Below, in pieces: positions 17,265-26,871 of a stretch of 64,000 bases of DNA. Both the position numbers and the translations under genes were made by a program. The notes under the pieces were generated by a model. It did no database searches, was not told the DNA's origin, and was given only the letters and a program-made list of their open reading frames with translations. The stretch's first letter is position 1, and each line of letters opens with the position of its first letter. This DNA comes from Hydrogenophaga pseudoflava (GTDB taxonomy: Bacteria > Pseudomonadota > Gammaproteobacteria > Burkholderiales > Burkholderiaceae_C). The stretch covers positions 372,001 to 436,000 of the forward strand of contig NZ_JAVHJP010000002.1 of assembly GCF_031020795.1 (NCBI RefSeq), written 5' to 3'.

Positions 17265-17624
17265 ATGCCTCGCGTCAAACGTGGTGTAACGGCACGCGCC
17301 CGTCACAAAAAAGTTCTCGCCCTTGCCAAGGGTTTCCGCGGTCGCCGCGGCAACGTCTTCCGCATCGCCAAACAGGCGGTGATGAAGGCCGGTCAGTACG
17401 CCTACCGTGACCGCCGCACCAAGAAGCGCGTCTTCCGTCAGCTGTGGATCGCGCGTATCAATGCCGGTGCACGCGCTTGCGGCCTGACGTACAGCCAGTT
17501 CGCCAATGGCCTGAAGAAGGCCCAGATCGAGATCGACCGCAAGGTCCTGGCCGATCTGGCCGTCAATGACGTCGCTGCCTTCAACAGCATCGTGGAGCAA
17601 GTCAAAGCCAAGCTGGCCGCTTGA
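17265..17624 (+). CDS. rplT: 50S ribosomal protein L20
   Basis: 119 residues, the standard length. The opening [30 protein letters not shown] and the [23 protein letters not shown] segment are unmistakable. L20 is an early assembly protein binding 23S rRNA and, in E. coli, an autoregulator of this gene pair. AAGGAG is close to the ATG. Two successive hairpins follow the stop before pheS. Confidence 0.98.
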   Translation: MPRVKRGVTARARHKKVLALAKGFRGRRGNVFRIAKQAVMKAGQYAYRDRRTKKRVFRQLWIARINAGARACGLTYSQFANGLKKAQIEIDRKVLADLAVNDVAAFNSIVEQVKAKLAA

Positions 17625-17632
17625 TTCACGAC

Positions 17633-17662
17633 TGTCAACGCCGGCTTCGGCTGGCGTTGACA
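17633..17662 (+). other. stable hairpin after rplT (13-bp stem, UUCG loop)
   Basis: TGTCAACGCCGGC (17633-17645), tetraloop TTCG, GCTGGCGTTGACA (17650-17662): a 13-bp stem with one G-U. It begins eight bases after the rplT stop. No T-tract follows, so it is not a terminator alone; it may protect the upstream mRNA or pause polymerase before the next hairpin. Confidence 0.6.
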
Positions 17663-17671
17663 ACGTCGCTC

Positions 17672-17721
17672 AAAGGGGTTGAGGCTTGAGGGGTTCCCTC
17701 GCTGCTCTCAGCCCCTTTTTT
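17672..17721 (+). terminator. intrinsic terminator (possibly partial) between rplT and pheS
   Basis: AAAGGGGTTGAG (17672-17683) pairs with CTCAGCCCCTTT (17707-17718) with one G-U. An inner GAGGG/CCCTC hairpin (17688-17700) extends it. The T-tract runs 17716-17721. It lies 21 bases before the pheS ATG. No Phe-rich leader ORF is visible here, so it probably reduces rather than stops transcription into pheST. Confidence 0.7.
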
Positions 17722-17742
17722 GTTTTCCCGCACGAGACACAC

Positions 17743-18795
17743 ATGAACGAGTTGGACGCACTGGTCGACAGCGCACGCGCCGCGTTCGCGCAGGCCGTCA
17801 CTCCCGCCGATCTGGAAAACGCCAAGGCGCAGTACATCGGCAAATCGGGTCGCATCACCGAACTGATGAAGGGCATGGCTGCCCTGTCGGTGGAGGAGAA
17901 AAAGACCCGTGGGGCGGCCATCAACGTGGCCAAGCAGGCGATTGAAGCCGCGCTCACCGAGCGCCGGCAGGCGCTGGCCGCAGCCGAACTGGAAGCCCAG
18001 TTGAAGGCCGAGGCGCTGGACGTGAGCCTGCCGGGCCGTCAGCGTGGCCAGGGTGGTCTGCACCCGGTGAGCCTGACGCTGGAACGCATTGAAGCCATCT
18101 TCGGTTCGCAGGGCTTCGAAGTGGCCGAGGGCCCCGAGATCGAGTCCGACTGGTTCAACTTCACCGCACTGAACACGCCCGAGGACCACCCGGCGCGTTC
18201 CATGCACGACACCTTTTACGTGGAGGGCGGCAGTGCCAAGGCGCCGAACCTGCTGCGCACCCACACCAGCCCGATGCAGATCCGCCACGCGGTGCAGCAC
18301 GTCAAGCGCCACCGCGCCGCTCTTGACGCAGGCTTGCCGATGCCCGAAATCCGCGTGATCGCGCCGGGCCGCACCTACCGCGTCGACAGCGACGCGACCC
18401 ATTCGCCCATGTTCCACCAGTGCGAGGGCCTTTGGATCGGCGAGAACGTGAGCTTCAAAGACCTCAAGGTCGTGTTCACCGATTTCTGCCGCACCTTCTT
18501 CGAGTCCGACGATCTGGTGCTGCGTTTCCGTCCCAGCTTCTTCCCGTTCACCGAGCCCAGCGCCGAGATCGACATCCAGTTCCAGAGCGGCCCACTGGCC
18601 GGTCGCTGGCTGGAAGTGGCCGGCTCCGGCCAGGTGCACCCGAACGTGGTGCGCAACATGGGTCTGGACCCCGAGCGCTACATCGGCTTCGCTTTTGGCA
18701 TGGGGCCGGACCGCCTGACCATGCTGCGTTACGGCGTGAACGACCTGCGCCTGTTCTTCGACGGCGACATTCGCTTCCTGTCGCAGTTCCGTTGA
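17743..18795 (+). CDS. pheS: phenylalanine--tRNA ligase alpha subunit
   Basis: Catalytic subunit of the alpha2beta2 PheRS; charges tRNA-Phe. 350 residues (family 330-350). N-terminal coiled-coil ([18 protein letters not shown]) that binds tRNA, then the class II core: [14 protein letters not shown], the FYVEGG and [12 protein letters not shown] motif 2 region, and the motif 3 [16 protein letters not shown] and GFGMGPDRL-type ending ([16 protein letters not shown]). ATG 17743 is chosen over an in-frame upstream start because the latter would lie inside the terminator stem. pheT follows after 20 bases. Confidence 0.98.
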   Translation: MNELDALVDSARAAFAQAVTPADLENAKAQYIGKSGRITELMKGMAALSVEEKKTRGAAINVAKQAIEAALTERRQALAAAELEAQLKAEALDVSLPGRQRGQGGLHPVSLTLERIEAIFGSQGFEVAEGPEIESDWFNFTALNTPEDHPARSMHDTFYVEGGSAKAPNLLRTHTSPMQIRHAVQHVKRHRAALDAGLPMPEIRVIAPGRTYRVDSDATHSPMFHQCEGLWIGENVSFKDLKVVFTDFCRTFFESDDLVLRFRPSFFPFTEPSAEIDIQFQSGPLAGRWLEVAGSGQVHPNVVRNMGLDPERYIGFAFGMGPDRLTMLRYGVNDLRLFFDGDIRFLSQFR

Positions 18796-18815
18796 AGTCT
18801 TGTTGAGCTGAACCC

Positions 18816-21242
18816 ATGCAATTCCCCGAATCCTGGCTGCGTGCCTTCTGCAATCCGCCCCTGACCAGCCAGCAGCTGGCCGATACCCTGACCATGGCCG
18901 GTCTGGAGGTTGAGGAGCTGCGCCCGTTTGCGCCTGCTTTCACTGGTGTGGTGGTGGGTCGGATCCTGAGCGCCGAGCAACACCCCAATGCCGACCGTCT
19001 GCGCGTGTGCCAGGTGGACGTGGGGTGGGATGCTCCGTTGAACATCGTCTGTGGTGCGCCCAACGCCCGCGCCGGCATCAGGGTGCCGTGTGCCACCGTC
19101 GGGGCTTTGCTGCCGCCCGGAGAAGATGGCAAGCCGTTTGCGATCAAGCTGGGCAAGCTGCGCGGCGTCGAGAGTCAGGGCATGTTGTGCTCGGCCAAGG
19201 AACTGCAGATCTCGGAAGAGAGCAATGGCCTGCTGGAACTGGGCGACGACGCGGTGATCGGCCGCAACATCCGCGAGCAACTGGGTCTGGACGACATGCT
19301 GTTCACGCTCAAGCTCACGCCCAATCTGGCGCACTGCCTGAGCGTGTACGGCATCGCGCGCGAGGTGTCGGCGCTGACCGACACGCCGCTGCAGCAACCC
19401 ACGCTCCCCCAGGTCGCCGTGCAGGTGCAGGACCGTCTGCCGGTGAGCGTGCAGGCGCCTGACCTGTGTGGCCGTTTCAGTGGCCGCGTGGTGCGTGGTG
19501 TCAACACGCAGGCACAGACGCCGGCCTGGATGGTCGAGCGCCTGGCGCGCTGCGGCCAGCGCAGCATTTCGCCGCTGGTGGACATCTCCAACTACGTGAT
19601 GTTCGAGCTGGGCCGCCCCTCGCACATCTTCGACCTCGACAAGATCCATGGCGGCCTGCAGGTGCGCTGGGGCCGAGAGGGTGAACAGCTCAAGCTGCTC
19701 AATGGCAACACCGTCACGGTGGACGCCGAAGTGGGTGTGATCGCCGACGACAAGGAAGTCGAATCGCTGGCCGGCATCATGGGCGGTGACGCCACTGCGG
19801 TGTCCGACGACACACAGAACATCTTCATCGAGGCCGCCTTCTGGTGGCCCAAATCGATTGCTGGCCGTTCACGCCGCTACAACTTCAGCACCGACGCGGG
19901 TCACCGTTTCGAGCGTGGCGTGGACCCGTCCACCACCGTCGAACACGTCGAGCGCATCACGCAACTGGTGCTGGACATCTGTGGCGGCCAGGCCGGCCCG
20001 CTGGACGACCAGACCCTGGCGCTGCCCGAAGGCACGCCGGTGACGCTGCGCGTGGCCCGTGCGGCCAAAGTAATTGGCATGCCCGTCACGCAAGACCAGT
20101 GTGCTGAAGCGCTGCGACGCCTGGGCCTGGAGGTGACAGAAGGCGAAGGCACCGTCACCGTGGCGCCGCCCGCTTTCCGCTTCGACCTGCAGATCGAGGA
20201 AGACCTGATCGAGGAAGTGGCGCGCGTGATCGGCTACGAACAGCTGCCGACCAACCCGCCGCTGGCACCCATCACCGCCAAGCTGCGCGCTGAGTCGAAA
20301 CGCGGTCCGTTCGCGGTGCGCCGCCAACTGGCGCAACTGGGTTACCAGGAGACCATCAACTTCAGCTTCGTCGAAGAGCGCTGGGAGCGTGAGCTGGCGG
20401 GCAACGCTGACCCGATCAAGCTGCTGAACCCCATCGCCAGCCAGATGAGCGTGATGCGCTCATCGCTCCTGGGCAGCCTGATCGCCGTGCTCAAGTTCAA
20501 CCTCGACCGCAAGGCACAGCGTGTGCGCCTGTTCGAGCTGGGCCGCGTGTTCCGGAAGGATGCTTCGGTGCAGGACAGCGACACCAGCGTCGCTGGTTTC
20601 GACCAGCCCATGAGAGTGGCCGGTCTGGCTTATGGCGGGGTGGACAGCCTGCAGTGGGGCAGCGCAGAGCGCAACATCGATTTCTTCGACATCAAGGGCG
20701 ACGTGCAGGCGCTGCTGGCGCCGCTTCAGGCCCTGTTCAAGCCGGCAGAGCACCCGGCCATGCACCCGGGTCGTTGCGCCAGTGTCTGGTTGGATGATCG
20801 TTGCATCGGCCATGTGGGCGAACTGCACCCGAAGTGGCGCCAGTCCTACGAGCTGGCGCAGGCGCCGGTGATGTTCGAACTCGCGCTGGATGCCGTGCTG
20901 CACCGCGATGTTCCTGCGTTCAGTCCCGTGAGCCGCCAGCAGCCTGTGGAGCGCGACATTGCCGTCGTGGTCAAGGAGTCGGTGACGCACGCTGCCGTGA
21001 TGGATGCGATCCGCGCGGGGGGCAGCGAGCTTCTTCGCGACGCCGTGCTGTTCGATGTGTACCGGCCCAAGAAGACCGCAGAGGCGGTGGCGGCCGGCAG
21101 CCTGGCGGCGGACGAAAAGAGCCTGGCCGTTCGCCTCACGCTCAGCCGTGAGGACGCTACACTGACTGAGCAGGAGATTGAGGCGGCTGTCAAAGGTGCG
21201 CTCGTTTCGTTGGAGCAGCGCGTGGGAGCACGCTTGCGTTGA
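18816..21242 (+). CDS. pheT: phenylalanine--tRNA ligase beta subunit
   Basis: Large subunit of PheRS, 808 residues (family ~800). It begins [11 protein letters not shown], followed by the EMAP/tRNA-binding fold ([30 protein letters not shown]), the B3/B4 editing domain ([28 protein letters not shown]), the B5 domain, and the C-terminal FDX-ACB anticodon-binding domain ([18 protein letters not shown]). No frameshift is seen. Its stop lies 38 bases before the ihfA start, so ihfA is co-transcribed. Confidence 0.98.
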   Translation: MQFPESWLRAFCNPPLTSQQLADTLTMAGLEVEELRPFAPAFTGVVVGRILSAEQHPNADRLRVCQVDVGWDAPLNIVCGAPNARAGIRVPCATVGALLPPGEDGKPFAIKLGKLRGVESQGMLCSAKELQISEESNGLLELGDDAVIGRNIREQLGLDDMLFTLKLTPNLAHCLSVYGIAREVSALTDTPLQQPTLPQVAVQVQDRLPVSVQAPDLCGRFSGRVVRGVNTQAQTPAWMVERLARCGQRSISPLVDISNYVMFELGRPSHIFDLDKIHGGLQVRWGREGEQLKLLNGNTVTVDAEVGVIADDKEVESLAGIMGGDATAVSDDTQNIFIEAAFWWPKSIAGRSRRYNFSTDAGHRFERGVDPSTTVEHVERITQLVLDICGGQAGPLDDQTLALPEGTPVTLRVARAAKVIGMPVTQDQCAEALRRLGLEVTEGEGTVTVAPPAFRFDLQIEEDLIEEVARVIGYEQLPTNPPLAPITAKLRAESKRGPFAVRRQLAQLGYQETINFSFVEERWERELAGNADPIKLLNPIASQMSVMRSSLLGSLIAVLKFNLDRKAQRVRLFELGRVFRKDASVQDSDTSVAGFDQPMRVAGLAYGGVDSLQWGSAERNIDFFDIKGDVQALLAPLQALFKPAEHPAMHPGRCASVWLDDRCIGHVGELHPKWRQSYELAQAPVMFELALDAVLHRDVPAFSPVSRQQPVERDIAVVVKESVTHAAVMDAIRAGGSELLRDAVLFDVYRPKKTAEAVAAGSLAADEKSLAVRLTLSREDATLTEQEIEAAVKGALVSLEQRVGARLR

Positions 21243-21280
21243 ACACACGGCACATGGACAAGAACCTGGAGCACATCCCG

Positions 21281-21607
21281 ATGGAACTGGCAGTCGAGAG
21301 TCTGGAGACCCCCGCGCTGACAAAGGCACAGCTGGCCGAATTGCTGTTTGATCAGATCGGTCTGAACAAGCGCGAGTCCAAGGACATGATTGATGCGTTC
21401 TTTGACCTGATCACGGACTGTCTGGTCGAAGGAACCGATGTCAAGATTTCCGGCTTTGGCAATTTCCAGATCCGAACCAAGGCACCGCGACCGGGCCGCA
21501 ATCCCCGGACAGGCGAGCCCGTGGCCATCGAGGCCCGTCGTGTGGTCACCTTCCATGCGAGTCCGAAACTCAAGGAACAGGTGCAGGCGGCGGTCATCAC
21601 CGGTTGA
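21281..21607 (+). CDS. ihfA: integration host factor alpha subunit
   Basis: DNA-bending nucleoid protein, one half of the IHF heterodimer. 108 residues from ATG 21281, which has GGAG nine bases upstream and gives [20 protein letters not shown], the family start. Upstream in-frame starts (ATG 21254, TTG 21239) have poor ribosome sites. Diagnostic segments are [43 protein letters not shown] (the minor-groove arm) and RRVVTFHAS. pheST-ihfA order is conserved in proteobacteria. A strong terminator follows, although the MerR gene downstream is on the same strand. Confidence 0.96.
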   Translation: MELAVESLETPALTKAQLAELLFDQIGLNKRESKDMIDAFFDLITDCLVEGTDVKISGFGNFQIRTKAPRPGRNPRTGEPVAIEARRVVTFHASPKLKEQVQAAVITG

Positions 21608-21639
21608 CGTTCTTGCGCCAGGCCTGGTCAGCCAGGTCG

Positions 21640-21676
21640 AAAAAAGCCCGGGACCGCTGGTTGCCGGGCTTTTTTT
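21640..21676 (+). terminator. rho-independent terminator of the thrS-ihfA operon
   Basis: GAAAAAAGCCCGG (21640-21652) and CCGGGCTTTTTTT (21664-21676) form an A/T-flanked stem with a long T-tract, 33 bases after the ihfA stop. Confidence 0.88.
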
Positions 21677-21810
21677 CTCCTTCACACATCCGCAAAAAAG
21701 TATGAAAGAGATGGATTTGCAACAGTTTGTACGGTTTTTTCAGCTGCGCAGCGCGCGCAGCCGACGCTTAGAGTAAATTTCAAGGTTCGGTCTATACCGC
21801 ATTGATTTTG

Positions 21811-22260
21811 ATGGAAAAATCGCTTCCCCCGATTCCCGCAAAACGCTACTTCACCATCGGGGAAGTGGGCGAATTGTGTGGTGTCAAGCCGCACGTGCTG
21901 CGCTACTGGGAGCAGGAGTTCACCCAGTTGCGTCCGATGAAGCGGCGCGGCAACCGGCGCTACTACCAGCACCACGAGGTGCTCATGATCCGGCGTATTC
22001 GCGAGTTGCTGTATGACCAGGGATTCACCATCAGTGGAGCACGCAACAAGCTGCAGGAATTGGTGCAGGCCGAGAGGGACAAACGCCGTCTGCAGGACGG
22101 TGACTTTGCGGACTCGGTGGGCTACGAGGTGGTTGGAGATGCAGAGGACGAGATGGTCGTGGACGTCGAGCCCGCGGTTTCCGAACAGCCATCGTCAGCG
22201 TTGCTGGGTGTCCGACGGGAACTGCTTGAAATACGTGAGCTTCTGAGCTCGCCGGTGTAA
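21811..22260 (+). CDS. MerR-family transcription regulator
   Basis: 149 residues. N-terminal winged-helix domain: KRYFTIGEVGELCGVKPHVLRYWEQEF, with RRGNRRYYQHHEVLMIRRI completing the MerR fold. Residues 70-100 form the dimerising helix; the C-terminus is acidic and lacks metal-binding Cys, so this is not a mercury or copper sensor. A MerR protein of this type commonly follows ihfA in proteobacteria, but its effector and targets are not known to me. ATG 21811 fits the family; a ribosome site is weak. A terminator separates it from ihfA, so it probably has its own promoter. Confidence 0.88.
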   Translation: MEKSLPPIPAKRYFTIGEVGELCGVKPHVLRYWEQEFTQLRPMKRRGNRRYYQHHEVLMIRRIRELLYDQGFTISGARNKLQELVQAERDKRRLQDGDFADSVGYEVVGDAEDEMVVDVEPAVSEQPSSALLGVRRELLEIRELLSSPV

Positions 22261-22278
22261 ATTGACCAGTTTGCACGC

Positions 22279-22284
22279 TATAAT
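22279..22284 (+). promoter_or_regulatory. -10 element of the tRNA-Pro gene
   Basis: A perfect TATAAT lies 11 bases before the mature tRNA 5' end. No good -35 box is found at 16-18 bases upstream; TTGACC at 22262 is only 11 bases away, so the -35 is uncertain. Confidence 0.55.
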
Positions 22285-22295
22285 GCAAGGCTTGA

Positions 22296-22372
22296 CGGCG
22301 TGTAGCGCAGCCTGGTAGCGCACTTGCATGGGGTGCAAGGGGTCGCGAGTTCGAATCCCGCCACGCCGACCA
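22296..22372 (+). tRNA. tRNA-Pro (anticodon GGG)
   Basis: 77-base cloverleaf: acceptor CGGCGTG/CACGCCG, D-arm GCGC...GCGC, anticodon stem CTTGC/GCAAG with loop ATGGGGT (anticodon GGG), T-arm GCGAG TTCGAAT CCCGC (outer G-C pairs with one weak pair) and an encoded CCA end. It decodes CCC and CCU. A TATAAT precedes it and a terminator follows nine bases after the CCA. Confidence 0.97.
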
Positions 22373-22380
22373 AAAACGCA

Positions 22381-22414
22381 AAAAGCCCGGAGTTTCACGA
22401 CTCCGGGCTTTTTT
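22381..22414 (+). terminator. rho-independent terminator of tRNA-Pro
   Basis: AAAAGCCCGGAGT (22381-22393), loop TTCACG, ACTCCGGGCTTTT (22400-22412), then more T. The 13-bp perfect stem begins nine bases after the tRNA. Confidence 0.93.
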
Positions 22415-22595
22415 GTTTTTGCATGGCCCAGTCCTCCATAGCAGATTGGTGGACCACGACTGTTTTAACCCTGCTCACCAGCATTCGTCTCAGAACCACC
22501 ACCCGCAGCGGGGGGGGGCCAACCGGTACGGACATCGCGTCGTGGGAATGCACCTTGCCCTCCATCGTTTCTATCGATCCGACTGGAGCCGCACC

Positions 22596-25094
22596 ATGAG
22601 CACTTCGCCCATTCACAACAAAAGCCGTTTGCTGTCCATCACAGCGGTCATCGTGGCGCTGACTGGGATCGGATTCCTTGGCGGCGGTGCCCTGCTCGTG
22701 ACTTTGCAGGGTTCCTACTACTACGTGCTGGCGGGCATCGCTCTGCTGGGCGTGGCTCTTCTGATGTGGCGGGCTCGCCGGGTGGCGCTCAGTCTGTACG
22801 CGCTGTTCTTCCTGATCACACTGGGCTGGAGTCTCTGGGAAGCGGGTTGGGCGTGGTGGCCTCTGGCGGCGCGCACCGATGTGTTTTTTCTGATCGGCCT
22901 GCTGATGGCGAGCCCCTGGGTGGCCCGTCGGCTCGCGGATGCGCCTGCGCGCGGAGCAGGCGGACGGCGTGCTCCACGGCCGCGCCAACGCTGGTGTGCT
23001 GGACGTGTTGCGCTGGCCGGGGCACTGATGCTTTATGTCGGAGTGGCGGTCACCACGTGGGTGGTCGACCCAGCTGCAATCAAAGGCGAGTTCGCGGGCG
23101 CGTCGCCCACCGCCCCCCACGACGGCGCCGTGCCCGCCGGTGAGTGGCATGCCTACGGGCGCACTGGCCACGGGCAGCGCTATGCGCCCATCGACCAGAT
23201 CACCCCCGGGAATGTGGCCCGGCTTGAAGTCGCGTGGCACTACCGAACCGGTGACCTTCGGGGGCAGCCCGGCGACCCGGAGGAAACCACTTTTGAAGCG
23301 ACACCTCTGAAAGTGGGCAACCGCCTGTTCCTCTGCACACCTCACCAGTTCGCCATCGCGCTGGACGCAACGACCGGGCAGGAGTTGTGGCGATTCAACC
23401 CAGGCGTGCTTTCCGGTCTGGCCTTGCAGCACCAGACTTGCCGGGGTTTGTCCTACTGGGCGGGTGGTGCCCCCTCCGCCGAAACCACAGTGCCGGGGGG
23501 CGAGGACGCTCAGGTGCCGGGCATGCCCGCGCTGCCGGTGGCGTCCCGAGACGGACCCGCCGTGGACTCCTGCACCGCCATGCTCTTCCTGCCCACTGCG
23601 GACGGTCGCATCATTGCACTCGATCCGGCCTCGGGCGCGGTGTGTCGCAGCTTTGGTGGGGGCACCGGGCAGATCAACCTCTGGCAGGGCATGCCCAATG
23701 TGCGCCTGGGAGGCTACTACTCCACGTCTCCGGTGGTCGCCTCGCAGAAGGTGCTGGTGGTAGGGGGCACGGTGCTCGACAACGTGTCCACCCGCGAGCC
23801 CTCGGGTGTGGTGCGCGGCTTTGACATCCAGACCGGCAAACTGCTCTGGAACTGGGACCCGGCCCGGCCGGACGGAGACACGGCACCCATCGCTCCCGGG
23901 AAGACCTATGAGCCAAGCTCACCCAACGTCTGGTCCATCATGAGCGTGGACGAGGCGCTGGGACTGGTGTATCTGCCGCTGGGCAACCCGCCTCCCGACC
24001 AATGGGGTGGGCGCCGCACCGACGCCAGCGAAAAAGTGGGCTCTTCGGTGGTCGCGCTGGATCTCGCCACCGGCCGCATGCGCTGGGTGTTCCAGACCGT
24101 CCACCACGACCTCTGGGATTACGACGTGCCCGCGCAGCCCACACTGATCGATCTGACCGTGGGCGGCTCCCCGGTGCCCGCCCTGGTCCAGCCCACGAAG
24201 CAGGGCGAGCTGTTCGTGCTTGATCGCCGGACGGGCATCCCGGTGCACCCGGTCCGGGAAGTGCCGGTGCCCCAAGGCGCTGCGAGTGGTGACCATACCG
24301 CGCCCACCCAGCCGGTGTCGGCGATCTCGTTCGATCCGCCTCCGCTGACCGAAGCAGCCATGTGGGGGGCGACGCCTTTTGACCAGCTCGCCTGTCGAAT
24401 CGCGTTCCGCCGCTTGCGTTACGAAGGCCGATACACACCACCTTCCGTCGAAGGCTCGCTGGTGTATCCGGGGAACTTCGGTGTCTTCAACTGGGGCGGC
24501 ATCGCGGTGGATCCGCAGCGGCAGATCGCCTTCACCACGCCGGGCTATCTCGCGTTCACCTCCCAACTGGTCCGCCGGCCAGACGACACCTCTCTCATGG
24601 TGCAGGGCAGCGAACGGCCCGACGAATCGCTTCCGGCTCTCAACGAGAACTTTGGCGCACCGTTCGCGGTCAAGCTGGCCGCCTTCACCTCTCCCTTGGG
24701 CATTCCCTGCCAGGCACCACCCTGGGGCTATGTAGCGGGCGTGGACCTCAACAGCGGTCGCATCGTCTGGCGGCACCGCAACGGCACCGTGCGGGACCTG
24801 GCACCCGTGCCGATGCCGTTCAAGATGGGCGTGCCCAGCCTGGGCGGTCCCTTGCTGACCGCGGGTGGCGTGGCATTTCTGTCCGGTACGCTGGACTACT
24901 ACCTGCGCGCCTACGACACGGCGACCGGCGAGACCTTGTGGCAGAGCCGGCTGCCGGCAGGCGGCCAGGCCACGCCCATCAGCTACCTCGGTGCGGACGG
25001 TCGGCAGTACATCGTGGTGGCGGCGGGCGGGCATGGCTCGCTCGGCACCAAAGCGGGTGACTCCGTGATCGCCTACGCCTTGCCCAGGCGGTGA
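22596..25094 (+). CDS. membrane-bound PQQ-dependent glucose-type dehydrogenase
   Basis: Periplasmic quinoprotein dehydrogenase that oxidises a sugar or polyol and passes electrons to ubiquinone. 832 residues from ATG 22596 (GGAG upstream). Five N-terminal membrane helices (~residues 12-150) match Gcd-type enzymes. The catalytic eight-bladed propeller follows: WHAYGRTGHGQRYAPIDQIT, TFEATPLKVG, WRFNPG, the WDYDVPAQPTLIDL segment and a C-terminal AYDTATGETLWQSRLPAGGQATPISY repeat. Family members use glucose, quinate, shikimate or inositol, so gcd is not asserted. PQQ synthesis genes are not in the window. Monocistronic. Confidence 0.9.
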   Translation: MSTSPIHNKSRLLSITAVIVALTGIGFLGGGALLVTLQGSYYYVLAGIALLGVALLMWRARRVALSLYALFFLITLGWSLWEAGWAWWPLAARTDVFFLIGLLMASPWVARRLADAPARGAGGRRAPRPRQRWCAGRVALAGALMLYVGVAVTTWVVDPAAIKGEFAGASPTAPHDGAVPAGEWHAYGRTGHGQRYAPIDQITPGNVARLEVAWHYRTGDLRGQPGDPEETTFEATPLKVGNRLFLCTPHQFAIALDATTGQELWRFNPGVLSGLALQHQTCRGLSYWAGGAPSAETTVPGGEDAQVPGMPALPVASRDGPAVDSCTAMLFLPTADGRIIALDPASGAVCRSFGGGTGQINLWQGMPNVRLGGYYSTSPVVASQKVLVVGGTVLDNVSTREPSGVVRGFDIQTGKLLWNWDPARPDGDTAPIAPGKTYEPSSPNVWSIMSVDEALGLVYLPLGNPPPDQWGGRRTDASEKVGSSVVALDLATGRMRWVFQTVHHDLWDYDVPAQPTLIDLTVGGSPVPALVQPTKQGELFVLDRRTGIPVHPVREVPVPQGAASGDHTAPTQPVSAISFDPPPLTEAAMWGATPFDQLACRIAFRRLRYEGRYTPPSVEGSLVYPGNFGVFNWGGIAVDPQRQIAFTTPGYLAFTSQLVRRPDDTSLMVQGSERPDESLPALNENFGAPFAVKLAAFTSPLGIPCQAPPWGYVAGVDLNSGRIVWRHRNGTVRDLAPVPMPFKMGVPSLGGPLLTAGGVAFLSGTLDYYLRAYDTATGETLWQSRLPAGGQATPISYLGADGRQYIVVAAGGHGSLGTKAGDSVIAYALPRR

Positions 25095-25108
25095 ATCGCG
25101 CCCACCCC

Positions 25109-25663
25109 TCAGGCGATGTCGATGGTGTGAAAACCAAAGTGACCCTGGCGGCGATCGGCGAAGTAGCGCTCCAGGGTTTCGCGGACGGTGCGGAAGGCGA
25201 TCTCGTCCCAGGGAATCTGGTCTTCCGTGAACAGCCGGGCCTCGATGGTCTCGACGCCCGGGTCAAAGCGGTCGTTCAGCAGCCGTGCCCGGTAGTACAT
25301 GTGGACCTGACCGACGCGCGCGACGTTCATCAGCGTGAACAGCGGGCCGATTTCAATGGTGGCGCCGGCTTCCTCGATGGTTTCACGCTGCGCACCCTCG
25401 GCTGTGGTCTCGCCCAGTTCCATGAAACCGGCCGGCAAGGTCCACTTGCCCCGCCGCGGTTCGATGTTGCGCAGGCACAGCAGCACCTGGGCGCCGTCGT
25501 CTCCCCAGACCGGCACGGTGCCCACCACATTCAGCGGGTTCTCGTAGTGCACGGTGGCACAGGCGGTGCAGACCGCGCGGGGTTTGGTGTCGCCGTCGTC
25601 TGGCAGTCGGTAGACCACGGGTGCGCCGCATTGGCGGCAGTGCTGGATCGGGCTGCGAAACAT
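25109..25663 (-). CDS. Nudix hydrolase with N-terminal zinc ribbon
   Basis: 184 residues. C9-x2-C12 and C32-x2-C35 form a zinc ribbon, and the Nudix box G-x5-E-x7-RE-x2-EE-x-G begins at G79 (GFMELGETTAEGAQRETIEEAG). It hydrolyses some nucleoside diphosphate linked to another moiety; NADH, ADP-ribose or FAD are possible. The zinc-ribbon-plus-Nudix layout recalls NudC, but the NudC SQPWPFPxS motif is absent. Start ATG 25663 is used; the open frame upstream runs through the neighbour's terminator. Convergent with the PQQ dehydrogenase. Confidence 0.9.
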   Translation of the reverse strand: MFRSPIQHCRQCGAPVVYRLPDDGDTKPRAVCTACATVHYENPLNVVGTVPVWGDDGAQVLLCLRNIEPRRGKWTLPAGFMELGETTAEGAQRETIEEAGATIEIGPLFTLMNVARVGQVHMYYRARLLNDRFDPGVETIEARLFTEDQIPWDEIAFRTVRETLERYFADRRQGHFGFHTIDIA

Positions 25664-25684
25664 GGTGTCGAGTGTAGGGGCGAA

Positions 25685-25712
25685 ACAAAAAAGGGCTCCC
25701 ATGGGAGCCCTT
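25685..25712 (-). terminator. rho-independent terminator of the TRAP/Rieske operon
   Basis: AAGGGCTCCCATGGGAGCCCTT (25691-25712) is a perfect palindrome. On the minus strand it is followed by TTTTTTG, 16 bases past the stop of the solute-binding protein gene. Confidence 0.9.
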
Positions 25713-25728
25713 GTGAAGCCGACGGTCG

Positions 25729-26787
25729 TCAGGCTTTCTTGGGGGTGGCCTTGCCGTGCTTCTCGATCAAGGCCCTGGCGGTGTCGAGCAGCTGCTTGCC
25801 GTTGAAGCCGCGCTTGTCCATGTCCTGCATCCACTCGACCTCGACCAGGCGCGCCTTGCGCTTGAATTCCTGGGCCTCTGCCGCGGGAATGGTGTGGATG
25901 GTGTTGCCCTGCTTGACGGCCGACTCGCGGCCCGGGACATCACCACCCTGCTGCACCTTGCCGAGCCAGCCGGAGGTGTCGATGCCGGAGTTCTTGTCGA
26001 TGATGGCCTTGAGGTCGGGCGGCAGCGAGGCGTACTTAGCCTTGTTCATGGCCATGATGAAGGTGGTGGTGTACAGCGCGCCGCCCGCGGGGTCGAACTC
26101 GCTGTGGAACTTGGTGAGCTCGTGCACCTTCACCGAGGGCACGACCTCCCAGGGGATCACGCAGCCGTTGATCACGCCCTTGGACAGCGCGTCAGGAATC
26201 TGCGGCAGCGGCATGCCCACCGGAGTGGCGCCCAGGTAGCCGAGCATCTTGGTGATCTGCCGGGTGGGGCCGCGCACTTTGGAGCCCTGCAGGTCGGCCG
26301 CGGTTTTCACCAGCTTGTCGCGCATGTGGAACATGCCGGGGCCGTGCACTTGCAGGGCAATGGGCTGCACCTCCTTGAACTCGTCCACGGCCACCGTCTG
26401 CACATACTCCCAGTAGGCGCGCGAGGTGGCTTCGGCGTTGTTCATCATGAAGGGCAGCTCGAACACCTCGATGCGCGGGAAGCGGCCCGGGGTGTTGCCC
26501 GGCAGGGTCCAGACGATGTCCACCACGCCGTCCTTGGCCTGGTCGTACAGCTGCACGGGCGAGCCGCCCAGCTGCATCGCCGGGTAGGCCTCGAACTTGA
26601 TGCGGCCATCGGAGTCCTTGGTGACCTTGTCCATCCAGGCCTTGTGCATGTTCAGCCACACGTTGGACTGCGGCGCCATGAAGGTGTGGAACTTGAGGGT
26701 CACGCTTTGCTGGGCAAAGCCGACGAGGGCGGGTGCGCCGAAGGCGACGGCGGCACCGGATTGCAGCAGGGTTCTGCGCTGGATCAT
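25729..26787 (-). CDS. TRAP transporter solute-binding protein (DctP family)
   Basis: 352 residues. Signal peptide MIQRRTLLQSGAAVAFGAPA carries a twin-Arg-like RR and ends near AFAQ-type GFAQQ. The mature part has the DctP fold: FHTFMAPQSNVWLNMHKAWMDK, VDIVWTLPGNTPGRFPRIEVFELPF, HMRDKLVKTAADLQGSKVRGPTRQ (substrate carboxylate-binding Arg region). It binds an organic acid in the periplasm. No DctQ/DctM membrane subunits are in the window, so it is an orphan here. Last gene of the Rieske-GS operon, 84 bases after the FAH gene, which suggests it captures that pathway's substrate. Confidence 0.92.
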   Translation of the reverse strand: MIQRRTLLQSGAAVAFGAPALVGFAQQSVTLKFHTFMAPQSNVWLNMHKAWMDKVTKDSDGRIKFEAYPAMQLGGSPVQLYDQAKDGVVDIVWTLPGNTPGRFPRIEVFELPFMMNNAEATSRAYWEYVQTVAVDEFKEVQPIALQVHGPGMFHMRDKLVKTAADLQGSKVRGPTRQITKMLGYLGATPVGMPLPQIPDALSKGVINGCVIPWEVVPSVKVHELTKFHSEFDPAGGALYTTTFIMAMNKAKYASLPPDLKAIIDKNSGIDTSGWLGKVQQGGDVPGRESAVKQGNTIHTIPAAEAQEFKRKARLVEVEWMQDMDKRGFNGKQLLDTARALIEKHGKATPKKA

Positions 26788-26871
26788 GTTGTGGCTCCTG
26801 TGGTTTTGGGAACAGCGGATCAGAGGCGTTCCATTCTAGGGAGCGACCTCTGGGGGTTTACCCTTGCTGCG

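Noticed and set aside
22262-22267. TTGACC as the -35 box of tRNA-Pro
   Set aside because: Only 11 bases from TATAAT, too close for a sigma-70 promoter.
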